From NCBI RefSeq assembly GCF_042453785.1, contig NC_091671.1, forward strand, positions 27,619,001 to 27,683,000: a stretch of DNA of 64,000 nt, in the 5' to 3' direction. Position 1 is the stretch's first letter; every line of letters begins with the position of its first letter. This stretch comes from Malus domestica (Eukaryota; Streptophyta; Magnoliopsida; Rosales; Rosaceae). Position numbers and translations under genes: made by a program. This document shows positions 11,018 to 22,737 of the stretch, piece by piece. A model generated the notes under the pieces. That model was not told the DNA's origin. It saw only the letters and a program-made list of their open reading frames with translations, and did no database searches.

Positions 11018-14000
11018 ATGGAGGGAAAGCACTGGAGATGGAGCTCACAGCCGCGGCCGCGCGATCTGCTAAGAAAAGTCAGAGGTTAGATTTGAGGTTT
11101 CCCAATCATATCAAGCTTTTAAATTCGGAATTCAGTTGTTTCGAGTAGACGCTAATTTCTAATTATCCATTTCCAATTTTTTGGGAATTTATTTGGGTGC
11201 CTAGAATTTACTCGAGCTATGGTTGAAGATCTTAGCAATGAACGGTCTCCGGAGATTATCATCGATCGCTTCAGAAATTACTGCACGAATCCCGATTCAA
11301 ATTGGTTAGATCCTTAGCTTACTCTCTCGTTTTTGATTGATTGTTCAGATTTTCATCTATTTTCTCAGCAACCAAACAAGCAACACAGAGTTGTTAACAT
11401 TATGCTTCAGTACTCATTGATACATTATTACTACGTTTTTGTTTGATTAGTTATCGAAATTGTTATCTCAGCTATTGTAGCTTCGATTCACCAAAATGGC
11501 GGGAGATTCTCACGCTTCGAAGGGCAAGCCATGTGCGTAGATTAGGTAGGATACGTTGTGCTTGCTATGGAATACTATTTTTCACCTTGAAACGCATTTT
11601 GTTATTTTTATCAAGAATGAACAAACAAATTTATCAGAGGAGTGGTACGCTATAGAGTCGTGCATGTTATGTTTTTATCAAGAATGAACAAACAAATTTA
11701 TCAGAGGAGGCTACCCATCCTAGAGCCAGTGCATACCACAAGCCTCTTCAAGGACTTACAGAGGGGGTCTTAGCCCAGCAAGAGGGATTGCTGGCTGCGG
11801 GACTCGAATCTAGGCCTTGGTCTAGCAAAGCATGTTAAATTGTTAGACTTTCAACTTCATAAATATTTATAAGGTCATGACTGATAACGCTGTCGGAAAT
11901 GTGTAAGAGATTTACATTTGTTATTGATTGATTACCTACTTCTCCGAATCTGTGTCAGATGTTTTGCTCAAGGTTCTATTGATTGTTCAGCAACTTCTGC
12001 AAGAAAACAGACACGGGTCTAAGAGGGATATCTATTACATGCATCCTTCTATATTTTCAGGTGATCTGAGTTATATTTTGATTTCCCGTGTCGAAGAATA
12101 ACCCTTACCATATAATTTATATGATGTGGTTCGTTACAAGACCTCGAACTTGGATTATGATAAACGGAATTCTTTGTAAATTGTACATTTGACTTATCAT
12201 CATGAGCAGCGAAATCGAGGCCTAATTCTTTGTGTTAAAGATGTTATGTAGAACACAGCATTTCTGTTTGGACTTGATCTTTAATAATTTGAGTTCTTGA
12301 TGCGTTATTTCCACGGTCTCTCCATGTAAGTACTAATCTTTTCTGCTTAATGTACAATCCAGATCAGTCAGTTGTAGACCGTGCAATCAATGATATATGT
12401 ATCCTTCTGCAGTGTAGTCGCCACAATTTGAATGTGGTTGGTACTCCGATATTTTCCTCATTTAATTTCATTGCTATTTTATTTATATTAGGGGTACTGG
12501 AGCCTGTTATGTATGATTAGTACAGTGGCATTATCTAAGCTATTTGAATTACCACATGAGCTTCTAATAACTTGATAAGCTGCTCACAGTTTGTGTTATT
12601 TATTTCTTGTTCCCTCCTTTTGACAGGTGTCTGTAGGAAAGGGGTACGTATGAAAATTTTCGCTTGATTTTCTAAGAAAGAAGATAATGGTGTGCTTTCC
12701 TGTTTGATTTTGTATGAAAATGACCAATGCCAATAATTATTCACATTTAAATGTGTGCATTTCTGGTTTATTTGAATATTTTGTTAATCTGGAGTTGATC
12801 AACTTCCTCCCTGTGGTAGGATCGGATTTTTTGTTGCATTGATAACAGTGATCACAATTCACGTATTGTCAAATCAGAATGTTAATTGACATGCTTTATA
12901 GGTTGGTAATGGGCTGGTTAAGGTTTTCAGAAGCTGGAAACGTATTTGATTGCATAAACAGGCCAAACACAGTAAGAATGGATCTAATTTGATTTTTGTG
13001 ATATTATTATATGATATCTTCTTCATCGTCACCTTACTGTGTCTGAACTTAAAACTTTGCATCTGGTTCACATACAGGCCTTCTCTGTCCCTATTCATGT
13101 TGAAGAGGTCAAAGGTATCCAGATGGTTAAGAGAGAATATTTAAAATTTTCTGTGTTTGGATACAATGTTATTCAATTTTGATAATGTGAAGTTTACAAA
13201 CGCATTGCTAATTCTTATAGATCAACCCTAAGTGTCTAAAGAAAAAAACTCAAACCTTTAATTCTAACATGCAGATATTGTCAGTGTAGCTCGGTGCATA
13301 CTTGTTGTGGAGAAAGAATCAGGTATACTCTTTTTTATAACAACTCTGACACTTTAGCATGATAGAGCTGGATTTTGATGTGTGCTTCTATCAACAAACC
13401 ATCATTTATATATCTTGTACAGTTTTTCAACGATTGGCAGATGACCAGTTTTGCAACAAAAACCATTGCATCGTTATCACTGTAAGCCTACACCTTTTGT
13501 TTTGTCCATATTAACTCTCTCTGGTTCTTGCAACAGCTTTAATTAAACTTTTCTATGGGTGTTTTTCTTCACAGGGACGTGGCTATCCTGATATTCCCAC
13601 AAGAAGGTAAAGAGTCCCCTTCAAACTTCATATAGGGAGTGCCTTTCCTTATATGCTGTTTGCACGTTCATTTCCCTTTTGTCTGTTTAATTCTTATTAA
13701 TTTCCATCATGTTTGCTAGGTTTTTGGGGCTCCTTGTTGATACTTTGCATCTCCCTATCTATTGCTTGGTAGATTGTGATCCATACGGTTTTGACATCCT
13801 CTCCATATATCGGTTTGGTTCTATGGTTAGGCTTTCTAATCAATCCATTAAATTGTTATCTACATTTTGCAAAGTTGACCAGCATGTGAACTACCTAGGA
13901 ACACTGCACATATTGAAGATTAAGAACTGCTGAATAAGTCAAATGTTTTGTAGACTACTTGTACATTGTAATGAAGCTCAAGTTATATCAAATTAACGCA

Positions 14001-14485
14001 CTCCCATTGTTATGTAAGCAAATGGCCTATGATGCAAAATTTCTACGCGTCCCCGAGGTACTCTGGCTTGGAGCCTTCCCTTCGGACTCAGAGAAGTACA
14101 GTCTTCCACAACAGTGCCTCCTTCCCTTGACAGCAGAAGGTGAGAGATATGGCGCTTTACATTGGCATTCTTTTGTTTGCAACCTTCCTGAGGTTCCTTA
14201 TAATCATGTCAGACAAGAGGAAAACGGAGGCAATGCTACTTCGATGCTACTTACAAAGAGAAGCCCCACAGTGGAGGTAAGACTGTTGTGTTTCTTGTTT
14301 CATCTTCGTACGAGTGGATTAAATAACATTTGATAGATTTACTCTTTTCTAACGATAGATTGGAGCTACAGTTGATGCTGGAAAGAGGAGTGAAGTTTGA
14401 GTTAGAAGCGTTGTCTGTGCACGAAATTAACTTTTTGTCGGAGGTGTACATACCATCTAAAATTCAAGGTGGAGTACACATCTAA
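11018..14485 (+). CDS. SPO11-1: Meiotic recombination protein SPO11-1 (topoisomerase VI A-like)
   Basis: SPO11 makes the meiotic double-strand breaks by a tyrosine transesterification, working with the TOPOVIB-like subunit in the nucleus. Exons in phase: 11018-11084, 11205-11304, 11481-11545, 11959-12060, 12363-12436, 12627-12643, 12902-12971, 13078-13114, 13275-13322, 13433-13491, 13575-13606, 13720-13825, 14019-14139, 14213-14276, 14359-14485. Joined they give 1089 nt, 362 aa, the length I recall for the Arabidopsis protein, with 15 exons. The winged-helix tyrosine is in DIYYMHPS (Tyr103). Toprim residues are Glu190 in VVEKE and the DxD pair Asp242/Asp244 in VDCDPYG. The C-terminus is VYIPSKIQGG. 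The ATG at 11018 fits the family N-terminus MEGK. All junctions are GT..AG and no lesion is seen, so the gene looks functional. Confidence 0.96.
11605..11870. repeat. 38 bp direct repeat and SINE-like insert in SPO11-1 intron 3
   Basis: The 38 bp block beginning tttttatcaagaatgaac occurs at 11605-11642 and again at 11672-11709. After the second copy comes a segment whose reverse complement contains gattcgagtcccgc, a B-box-like motif, suggesting a decayed tRNA-derived SINE on the minus strand. The insert does not touch the exons. Confidence 0.4.
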
Positions 14486-15369
14486 CACCATCTAAACTTG
14501 TATTGCTTAGCTTGTAGGGTAAAAGAAATGTTAGGATTATTTCTGCAGAGCGTAATCAGCATTTGCATTTCAAACCATTGTTAAGTGAACAAACAATGAT
14601 CCGAAAACACAAAACTGGAATGCCTCAATAATTAGCGATGTAATTCCTTTATGATTATGGTGCGTTATGATTTTTACCTTTTTACTTCAAATAGCAGTAT
14701 CTGATAGTTCTACATCCCTGGAAACTGACTCGTAACTAGTTCTTCTTTATAAACGTCATTTAACTGCACCCGGAGTCCCTGTTCTTGGCGGGGCTAAAAT
14801 CCTACTTCTCTTTTGGACGTGATCCTGCAGAAACAGGATTTTGGACAGGTTGCAAGGCATTGTGTTTAATTTGGTGAAATGTGATGGACCTGGTGAGTAC
14901 CAATGTGTTGAAACTCCAATGGTTTTAGGTAATACTAATACGTTGTATTCAAGGTTTTAGGTTTGGCTAAACCACCATCACTCGAAATAAAAAAAATAAA
15001 AAAAATAAAAAAACAATAATTATATTCTTACCATAGAAATTTACTACAATTCTATGTTCATCGTAAATTGTCACATAAAATTGTATGAAATTGTAGTATA
15101 TTTAAGTAGTAAGAATATCATTATGATTTTTACACACATTGTTTATATTGTTTACATGAGAGAAATTCTCTTGAAACGTGGATCAATAAATTGATTCCAA
15201 GATAGTTTCTAACCGTATATATAAAATAAATTAGAATTAGGATTTTAGCTTATGTACTAAAAGAGCATATTGCTTTAATTAATCTGACTACACCTAGGTC
15301 TACTTATTTAGTGTGCAACATTAAAAAATGGCCAATGATACTATTTTCTAGCTAAGAATAAATTAGTCG
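14486..15369. other. Intergenic, 3' of SPO11-1
   Basis: AT-rich DNA containing the 3' untranslated part of SPO11-1. An A-rich stretch at about 14990-15015 is the only notable feature. I see no gene. Confidence 0.5.
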
Positions 15370-15538
15370 TTCAGTACTATAGTCTAGTGATATTCCTCTT
15401 CACTTATAAGTCAAAAGTTTTAGGTTCGAATATTGTAAATGACGAATTCGATACCAAATTAGGTTGCCCATTATTTGGTTTAGCTGAACTCTCATTTTCT
15501 CTTAGTGTAAAATATATCGTTGTGCTAAAAAAAAGAAT
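15370..15538 (+). mobile_element. tRNA-derived SINE, copy 1
   Basis: It starts with actatagtctagtgatatt (A-box-like), then ttttaggttcgaatattg (B-box-like), and ends in an A-rich tail. The same layout recurs at 26586-26740 (-) and 44196-44346 (+). It abuts the long-TIR element at 15546. No coding sequence. Confidence 0.7.
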
Positions 15539-15545
15539 AAATTAA

Positions 15546-16516
15546 AGGATTTTTATCACAAATGATTCTTGAAATTAACTAACCCATCAAGATGGTCTTT
15601 GAAATTAAAAATCAATCAATGTAGTCCTTAAAAATAGATGTTGCAAATCAATGTCATCATTCTATCACAATTCCGTTAAAAGTTTGTTATGTGCTGATGT
15701 AGCACATAACTGGGTCCCACAAGTCTAATTAAATAATGTCACGTGGATTAAAAATATTTGAATAATAAAAAATTATTTTATTTTTGAATAATTAAATTCC
15801 AATTCCATTGAAAGGTTATCCATGATATTTACTCTTTTTTAACATTCTCTTTACTAAACTTAAACTCTTCACCCTCTGTTGTCTTGAGCATCGGGGATGA
15901 AGCTGAGCTGGAATTCATGATTCTCATAGGATGGGTACATAAAGAAACGAAATTTCTTCTGCGACCGATGTGAACGAAGATTGAATAGTTAGAACCAGGA
16001 ACTGATGGAATTGATGATTTGAACAGGGTGCCAAAGAAGAAAAAAAAAGGTATGAGAACTAAGCTGAGAGAGAGATGACAGAGACATAGAGACTGTTCGA
16101 CTCCAAACGACGAAGAGCCACCCAGCTCGGAGTAGGAGCAGCCCTTCTGGACGAAGAGCAACCGCTTTCTCTTCTCCGGGAAATTGTAATTGAAGGAACC
16201 CAATTTTGCTGCCATTGTTGTCGAGGCAGTCGAGCTCCGTAGAATTCCCAAATCATTTTTTTTAGTTTTTTAATTATTCAAAAATAAAATTATTTTTTTA
16301 TTATTTTAATATTTTAATCTACCTGGTAATATTTAATTGAACTTGTGAGATCCAGTTATGTGCCACATCAGCACATAATTGAATTTTTAACGAAATTATG
16401 ACGAAATGACCAATTTGCAACACCTATTTTTAGGGATTATATTAATTAATTTTCAATTTCAATGATCATCTTAATATAGTGAGTCAATTTAAAAAATTAT
16501 TTGTGATAAAAATCCT
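15546..16516. mobile_element. Long-TIR DNA element carrying gene-like cargo
   Basis: The left arm (about 15546-15825) and right arm (about 16250-16516) are imperfect inverted repeats of each other, starting aggatttttatcacaaat. The 7 bp direct repeat aaattaa flanks it (15539-15545 and 16517-16523). The 420 bp centre is unlike the arms and holds an open frame. The architecture matches a non-autonomous Pack-type element that has captured host sequence. The superfamily is uncertain because the flanking duplication is 7 bp rather than 8 or 9. Confidence 0.8.
15829..16251 (-). pseudogene. Captured gene fragment inside the long-TIR element
   Basis: An open minus frame of 140 codons. Its N-terminal third (from MAAKLGSFNYNF) looks like a real, Ser/Lys-rich exon, possibly the start of an organelle-targeted protein. 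The middle turns into a pyrimidine-rich, intron-like stretch (LVLIPFFFFF). The last part runs into the TIR. I do not recognise the parent gene; it most likely represents an exon plus part of an intron. Confidence 0.45.
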
Positions 16517-16650
16517 AAATTAAATTACTCTTTTTATTCTATATGTTAATATTTTTCTTCTTAGTTAATTTGACTTGATCTATACGAAATTGACTTTTGT
16601 AATTTGTGACGAATGTACAATGACAACTGTACGTCAACATTCACACTTAA

Positions 16651-16887
16651 ATCCCTCAATTGCCACCGCCACCACCGCAATTGCCACCGCCTTCGTCATC
16701 GTCATCGGTACCACAACAGTCTCAGCCACCAGCGCCAGTACAATTACAATCACGGTCAGTGCCACCACAGCAGCCAAAAACACCGGCACCACCAAATCAG
16801 GCGCAACCACCACCGCCACCGGCAGCCAATGTTGGACAGACAGTAGGGAAACCAGCGGATAAGAAATCTCAGTGTTGTATCATGTAA
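16651..16887 (+). pseudogene. Proline-rich exon ending in a CaaX box, no start codon
   Basis: This frame is open from a stop at 16648-16650 to TAA at about 16887 and has no ATG. It is very rich in Pro, Gln and Ser and ends KKSQCCIM. The last four residues, CCIM, fit a farnesylation (CaaX) signal preceded by basic residues, as in isoprenylated plant proteins that go to membranes. Without a start or a recognisable upstream exon it looks like an orphan 3' exon. The element ending at 16516 lies just upstream and may have separated it from the rest of a gene. Confidence 0.5.
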
Positions 16888-17272
16888 GGTGCTGAACAAG
16901 TGTAGGGTTGCTAGAGCGCTTATTGTTTATTCAGTATCTAATTAATTTCCTGATAATTATATCATGTAAATTCTGAATTAATTTTTTTCTCCCCTTATAA
17001 TTTCATGATTAAAGAATTTGGTTTAAATGTTAAAGAAATTACATGTGGATATTGTATTAGCAAAAGAATGCAATGATTTGTGACACAACGGAAGTTACGG
17101 GTAAAAGAAATTATGAGTAAGCACTCATAAAATGAATTCTGATACACCATAAGCATGAAGAAACTCTAGATTTTAATTGAATAATATTATGATGACATGA
17201 TCAAAACATATACACCTACTAAAATGCACTATTCAGCACATGCTCACTATTTTCAATGAAAATCGCTATACT
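16888..17272. other. Intergenic, no feature
   Basis: AT-rich sequence between the CaaX exon and the solo LTR. Nothing recognised. Confidence 0.5.
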
Positions 17273-17277
17273 AATAT

Positions 17278-19489
17278 TGTCACAGCCCGTCCCGGAGGTA
17301 CTTTTGACGGGAATATGAAAGGACAAAATGCCCTTGTCAGGTATCAAGGTATGGGTGTATTACGTTTTGAAAATGCTTGGTCCCTAAACTTTTAAGAAGT
17401 TGTTTAAGTTAGAAATATTTTGGAAGTTGATTTTATATTTTTGTGGTTAGGGACTTAAGAGAGATTTTGGATGGTGTGGATTGGTTTGACCACACAAGAT
17501 CAGTCCCTTTCTCTCCTCCCTCTCGATCACTCTCTCAGTCTCTCTCTCTCTGTCCCGACCTCACACCCAAACACACCCATTGTACGGCACACACCCAAAC
17601 CCTCCAAAAACTCGACGGATCGAGGCAAATAAGGTATGTATCTTCATCGTTTTGACGTCCTGAGTTCATTGGTACTAGTTTTAGGAAGTGAAACCTTCGA
17701 TTTCACCTAGATCCCGAACCTCCATTTTTGAGGTACTGTTCATGCGAACGTAAAATGTTGTGTTTCAGGAGATTTCAAGCTTGTGGCGAGCTTTAGGAGG
17801 TCCTAAGGAAGCTCGGGGACGTTCGTTGGAGAGTTTTGGACGTCGGGATCGTGGGTTTCAAGTTTGGCCGAATCTTTGGTTTTTGCTAGGTGAGATTTCG
17901 TAGTTTTTAGGCCCTAAAACTAGTCCAACGTGATAGTACACTCTTAGGGCTTCAATTTGGTATAAAATACGAAGAAAATGGGTGAAAAATGAAGGAGAAC
18001 AGTGAGTTTGAAAATCGGCCGGAGTTTGGCCGGAGTCCGGCCGCCGGAAAACCAGTCCGGCGAGGCCCTGCGAAGAAGACGACACGTGCTGCACGTGCTG
18101 CGCGTGGCCAGCGCGTGGACCCGTGCCACGTGTGGCGCGTGGGGGCGCGTGGGCAGTCAAAAAAATTTTCTAAAAATATCTCGACGCTCGTGACGTCGAG
18201 TAGGTCGATGTGGTATATTCATATACCAAAATTGAGCATCGTATGAGAAGTTATTTCGAATTATTGGTGATATGCTTAAAATTAATGTTTTTATAGTTGT
18301 TTCACATATAGGTGAGACGTATCCCGAGGACGACCGCATCCAGGGACGCCACGGGGGTTACGACCCGTCGACTTATCAGTGAGTGGGCAGTTTTGTTTTC
18401 GTATTACCTATATACTATTGTTTTTCCCAGAAAAATGCTTTTATGCGAAATTATGTTTTGAAAATGACATGCATAGAATTATTTGGAAAATGTGAATTTC
18501 ATATGAGTTATATGATTGATATATGATGCATACATGTTACATGGTGCTGTGGAGGCACAGGTAAGTCAGGTGAGTTCATTTATTCATTGAATTGTTGTTG
18601 TTGAGATGTTTTGAGCTCATAACCTGCACCCTAGGTGTTAGTGCTTATTTTATTCACCACACCGCACGCTCGCCTTGGATCCAAGTAGGTGGATGTCGTA
18701 CAGACCATGTGAGGGTTCTGACATGCCAGTCGTACAGACCATTAGAGGGGTTCCGACTGGTGGGTGACCTTAGATATGCGCGCTGATGATATGATGAGAG
18801 AAGCACTAGAGCGTATTTTTACACCTTTCATCGTATAGACTACCTTACGTAGTTCCGAGTGATGTGCAGAGTAGGGCCGTATAGGTCACTGTGGTGACTC
18901 CGGCTTAGTGGGATTTGAGCTATTGAATTAATCGTATAGGACCAACTGCAGGGTCTCCGATTGATTCCTTATTTCACCTGATTTATATTTTGAATTATGG
19001 CATGGCATGTTTTCTTGAAAATGTTAAAGATTTGGGATTTAAGTTTTGAGATTTTATATGGTTATATATATTTCTGGGAAAGTATACAGGTTTTTACGGC
19101 GAGGGGATATAATTGTTTTAATGAACTGTTTTGGAAAACTAATTAGTTTTACTGACCCACTCATTTTGTTTTGCGTCCCTCCAGGTTCTAGTTTAGCGGT
19201 TGGTGACTCTCGAGGCTGTATTCCGGCTTTTTGACAGACCTTCCACATGTAGGACTCACCCGAGGGTGATGTATCTTATTTTAGTCCTACTTGACTGCAG
19301 ATAACCTATGCTCTGAACTTATGTGGTCACTTGTTAACTCGTCCGGTTATGTTCATAGGTGGTTATGTTTGAATTTGGTTTGAAATTCTGCTGATTTATG
19401 TTGCTTTTCCGCTTCCGTGTCGTGCTTATGGTTACGTCACGCCCACGTGACGGCCAGCACACCTGGATCCTCCGGATCGGGGTGTGTCA
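17278..19489. mobile_element. Solo LTR, 2212 bp, copy A
   Basis: It begins TGTCACAGCCCGTCCC and ends GGGGTGTGTCA, with the perfect 5 bp duplication AATAT at 17273-17277 and 19490-19494. There is no coding domain. Copy B at 46545-48734 has the same ends and shares internal blocks, such as gtatcccgaggacg (18319; 47713) and the following ggttacgaccc/ggctacgaccc. Such ends are typical of large Ty3-gypsy LTRs. A GC-rich stretch at 18000-18160 gives spurious ORFs. Confidence 0.88.
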
Positions 19490-19494
19490 AATAT

Positions 19495-21559
19495 GTTCTT
19501 TTAAACTTTTGTCAATCATTATTAAATTTCAAATAATGTGATAAAATTTCATATATTCAAACTTTGGATCGCTTTAAGCACATTATTCGTTACTAAAGAG
19601 TTAAATCATAATATACCCATCGAAAAGAACGTGGGACTTAGTCGGCAGCTAGCAATGCTGTGTATTATTGTAGTACATATTAGTTGATCATTATTTGCCG
19701 ACACGACGATTAGATACTTACAAGTTAATGATTAATCTACTGAATCTCCAAACTCTTCTGAGGTTTGGTGTAATGGGATTTGCAACTTGAGAAGTTTGTA
19801 ATTTGGGAAGCAAATTTATGTGCAAGTATACATCACTGCATTCAATAACATTGAATTGTCGATTAGTTACACATCAGTTTCACTAGCTAGCTACTTGATA
19901 CTACAGTCAGTATATCATTGCTGTACTGGATCTAGATGGTTCCGATTTTTTTAGGGCAAATCAATCTTTAATGAATCCAGTAGCAAGTTGTGCAAACTGA
20001 ATTGATATGACACACAATTTCAGTTCTCGTAAATGAATTTATTCTCGATTTATTCAAGTGCATGTTATTATTCTTTGAAAAATGTTATAGTTAATCGTTT
20101 ATGCACATGTTATTGTTTTTCTCCTATAATCAATTGCTACAATTCATGCATCGACATACGCATAAAAGATTGACTATAGCATTCTTCAAGAAATGATTTG
20201 GCACAAACACTTGTTCCTAACTCAAACCTAATGTCACTATTTGTACTTGAGAATCAAGAGTAATGAAATATGTTTGTTTTGTTTTTGTTTAGAAACAAAT
20301 GAAGCAATCTCAGGTGAAAATTGGAATTCACTTATTCCAGTATATATCCATCATTAGCCCCCACCCACCAAACCCTAGAGGGGTCTCTTCATTGAGTGGC
20401 ATATAGAATATGAGAATCCAACAAATCAAATCAATTTGAAATTAACTTCACTTTGAAGGAAGGAGGGAAGGACCCATTTATGAAGAACCTACATGTTTTG
20501 TGGTGTAAATATTCTCAGGTAAGGGGTGAAAATGAAAGCTCAAAGTTTCCAACCACACAAGTGTAAAGACCTCAAGGATTCGTCATCCACCTGTGTACCA
20601 AGTGTACCAATACATACAACACTAGTAAGAGACAGATTCAGTCCCTTTCAAAAATTAAAACAAAATTTCTGTCATTTGAGTTTTTGACACGTGAGAAAGT
20701 TAACACACATAATATTGTTTGGGATGTCAAGAAATCGGATGATCGAAACATGGGAAATATGTTATTGCTTTCACTCCCTGACAAGGAATATAGGTGAGTC
20801 ATCTTCTGGCCATTAAAATACTCGCATATCTTCGGTTGTATTTATTTATTTTTTCCCTTTATCTTTCTCATCAGATGAACGAATCACACGAAATATTTTA
20901 TGTCCGTAAGCCATGACATGTGTTAGTCTTCGTTTTGTTCACATAGTTGCTGCAAGATGATTACAGTTCTGAAATGGATTACTCAATTTGGGGAAGTGAA
21001 TCTTGTATTTTGATGATTTATTTTGTTTGACTGCATGAATAAATAGCACGTGTAATTAATTATTCTGTTTCTGGAAATCTCTTCCATGTTTCTGAGTATA
21101 TAGGATAACACTAAAAGGGTAGGAGTATCTTGCAGCATAATTTCTTTACGGCATGGGTTACCTATATAGGCTACAATATTCCTAAATTCTATTTGTTATT
21201 CTATTTCTTTTTGGCCACTTTAGTACTGCCCTTCTGTGTTAATTTACCTTTCCACTAATGTTCCATTTGGGAAAAGAAGGGTGATTAAGTGGTAGAATCC
21301 AATTATTTCAAGATGTAAAGAATTACTTGGCAAACGGGTTGTGTTCATCGTGTTTATGTCGTTTTTATGTCACACTCGTTATCTTAACAGATTGTGTCAT
21401 GTCAGACCCATTATCTTAATGGGTGGCGCAATAACGACCTGATCCGTTAAGCTAACGAGTGATCTGAAATCTTTGTTTGTTTTTCTTTCATATCGTTTTG
21501 TGCCGAATTAATGGGTTGTAAAATAAATTGACAGGCCTAAGAATTACTTGAATTTTGTG
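19495..21559. other. Gene-poor intergenic region
   Basis: No coding gene found on either strand. The segment 21330-21535 (gggttgtgttcatcgtg.., with internal gacccattatcttaatgggt palindromes) looks like a decayed repeat. The rest is AT-rich single-copy-like DNA. Confidence 0.45.
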
Positions 21560-21775
21560 GCCTACACTAATAACGACGTTCGTAAGAACATTAGCTTTTG
21601 GATAGACATGGTTCCATGAAACTGAAGTAAAATCATTTGCAACCTAGTGAATGTCTTCAAGGATGGCATGAAGTCTCCAGAGAGTGTTGCACTTGCTCAT
21701 GATGGAATCAATGACTAACTTGGTGTGACTCTCAATAAGAACATCCTTGAACCCCTTGGTGCCCTTATTTTCGTC
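21560..21775 (-). pseudogene. Remnant of an RNase H-like (RVT_3) domain
   Basis: The minus strand reads FKDVLIESHTKLVIDSIM, then LWRLHAILEDIH, a stop, and TSVSWNHVYPKANVLT. This is the pattern of the plant RVT_3/LINE RNase H domain (ES..K.VID, then H.L.DI). It contains stops and has no start. It is probably the fossil of a non-LTR retrotransposon. Confidence 0.6.
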
Positions 21776-21943
21776 CATTAATTCTCCTTTAGCTTATTCA
21801 ATTTTAAGCCTACGACTAAAAAAAAGAAAAACTAAAAACAAGAAAGAGTGCAAGAGGATACGGGGTGCGAAAATAATTTCCCTTTTTCTAAGAAGTTAAT
21901 TACATAATTTGTCAGTTTGCACCAAATAGAAAGATTTTAAGTC

Positions 21944-22419
21944 ATTGGTGATGGTCTCCCATATTGAGTGGAGTTGCTTTCTCTATTTCCAACTAGTTTT
22001 TGTTAGAATCTTAACTTCTTTCATTGTATCAAATAAAATTATCTATGCGCCGAGCACAATGATTCAGATGCTCTCATGTCATTAAAATATGAGTTGTCCT
22101 CACATTAGCCTTAAAACGACTGCTTGCAGCTTTTAGGAACATTAGATACATGAGCAGTCTGATATCAAAACTTAAAATACCTCGGTACAAGACAAGTTTA
22201 GTTAATTGTCCATGTATCTAATGTTCCTAAAAGCTGCAAGCAGTCGTTTTAAGGCTAATGCGAGGACAACTCATATTTTAATGACATGAGAGCATCTGAA
22301 TCATTGTGCTCGATACATGGATAATTTTATTTGATACAATGAAGGAAGTTAAGATTCTAACAAAAACTAGTTGGAAATAGAGAAAGCAACTCCACTCAAT
22401 ATAGGAGACCATCACCAAT
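21944..22419. repeat. Long near-perfect inverted repeat (209 bp arms, 58 bp loop)
   Basis: Arms at 21944-22152 and 22211-22419 are reverse complements with about seven mismatches by eye and no indels, roughly 97% identical. RNA from either strand would fold into a 200 bp hairpin. There are no obvious terminal duplications, no ORF and no TE-like ends. It resembles a young hairpin-RNA or MIRNA-progenitor locus more than a MITE. Confidence 0.9.
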
Positions 22420-22737
22420 TTCATCACATCGGTTAAGAGCATTCATCACTCCGCTCTAGTTTTTGCCTTTGATTCCTCGTCCTCTCCTTATTAGTTTCTA
22501 TTTTAAACAAAAGAACAGATTTACTATATCAAAATTAAGTTCATAAGGCATTAAGGCTGCACAACTAATTATGCAAACGATTCAGATTCATTACAAACGA
22601 AGCCAAAGCCAACTCCCAGACAAATTAAGTAAAAGATCAAGGAAAAAAAAATTAAGACTATGCTAATAAAACATAAATTTACACAACTAATAATGTAGCG
22701 AATAGAACCATTTCACGCAACATAATGTAAAACATCC

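Noticed and set aside
16575..16862. Thr-rich 95-codon plus-strand ORF and its overlapping His-rich and Val-rich frames
   Set aside because: Shadows of the Pro-rich CaaX frame in other phases.
17858..18246. Several ORFs over 17.86-18.25 kb
   Set aside because: Composition artefacts in a GC-rich part of a solo LTR.
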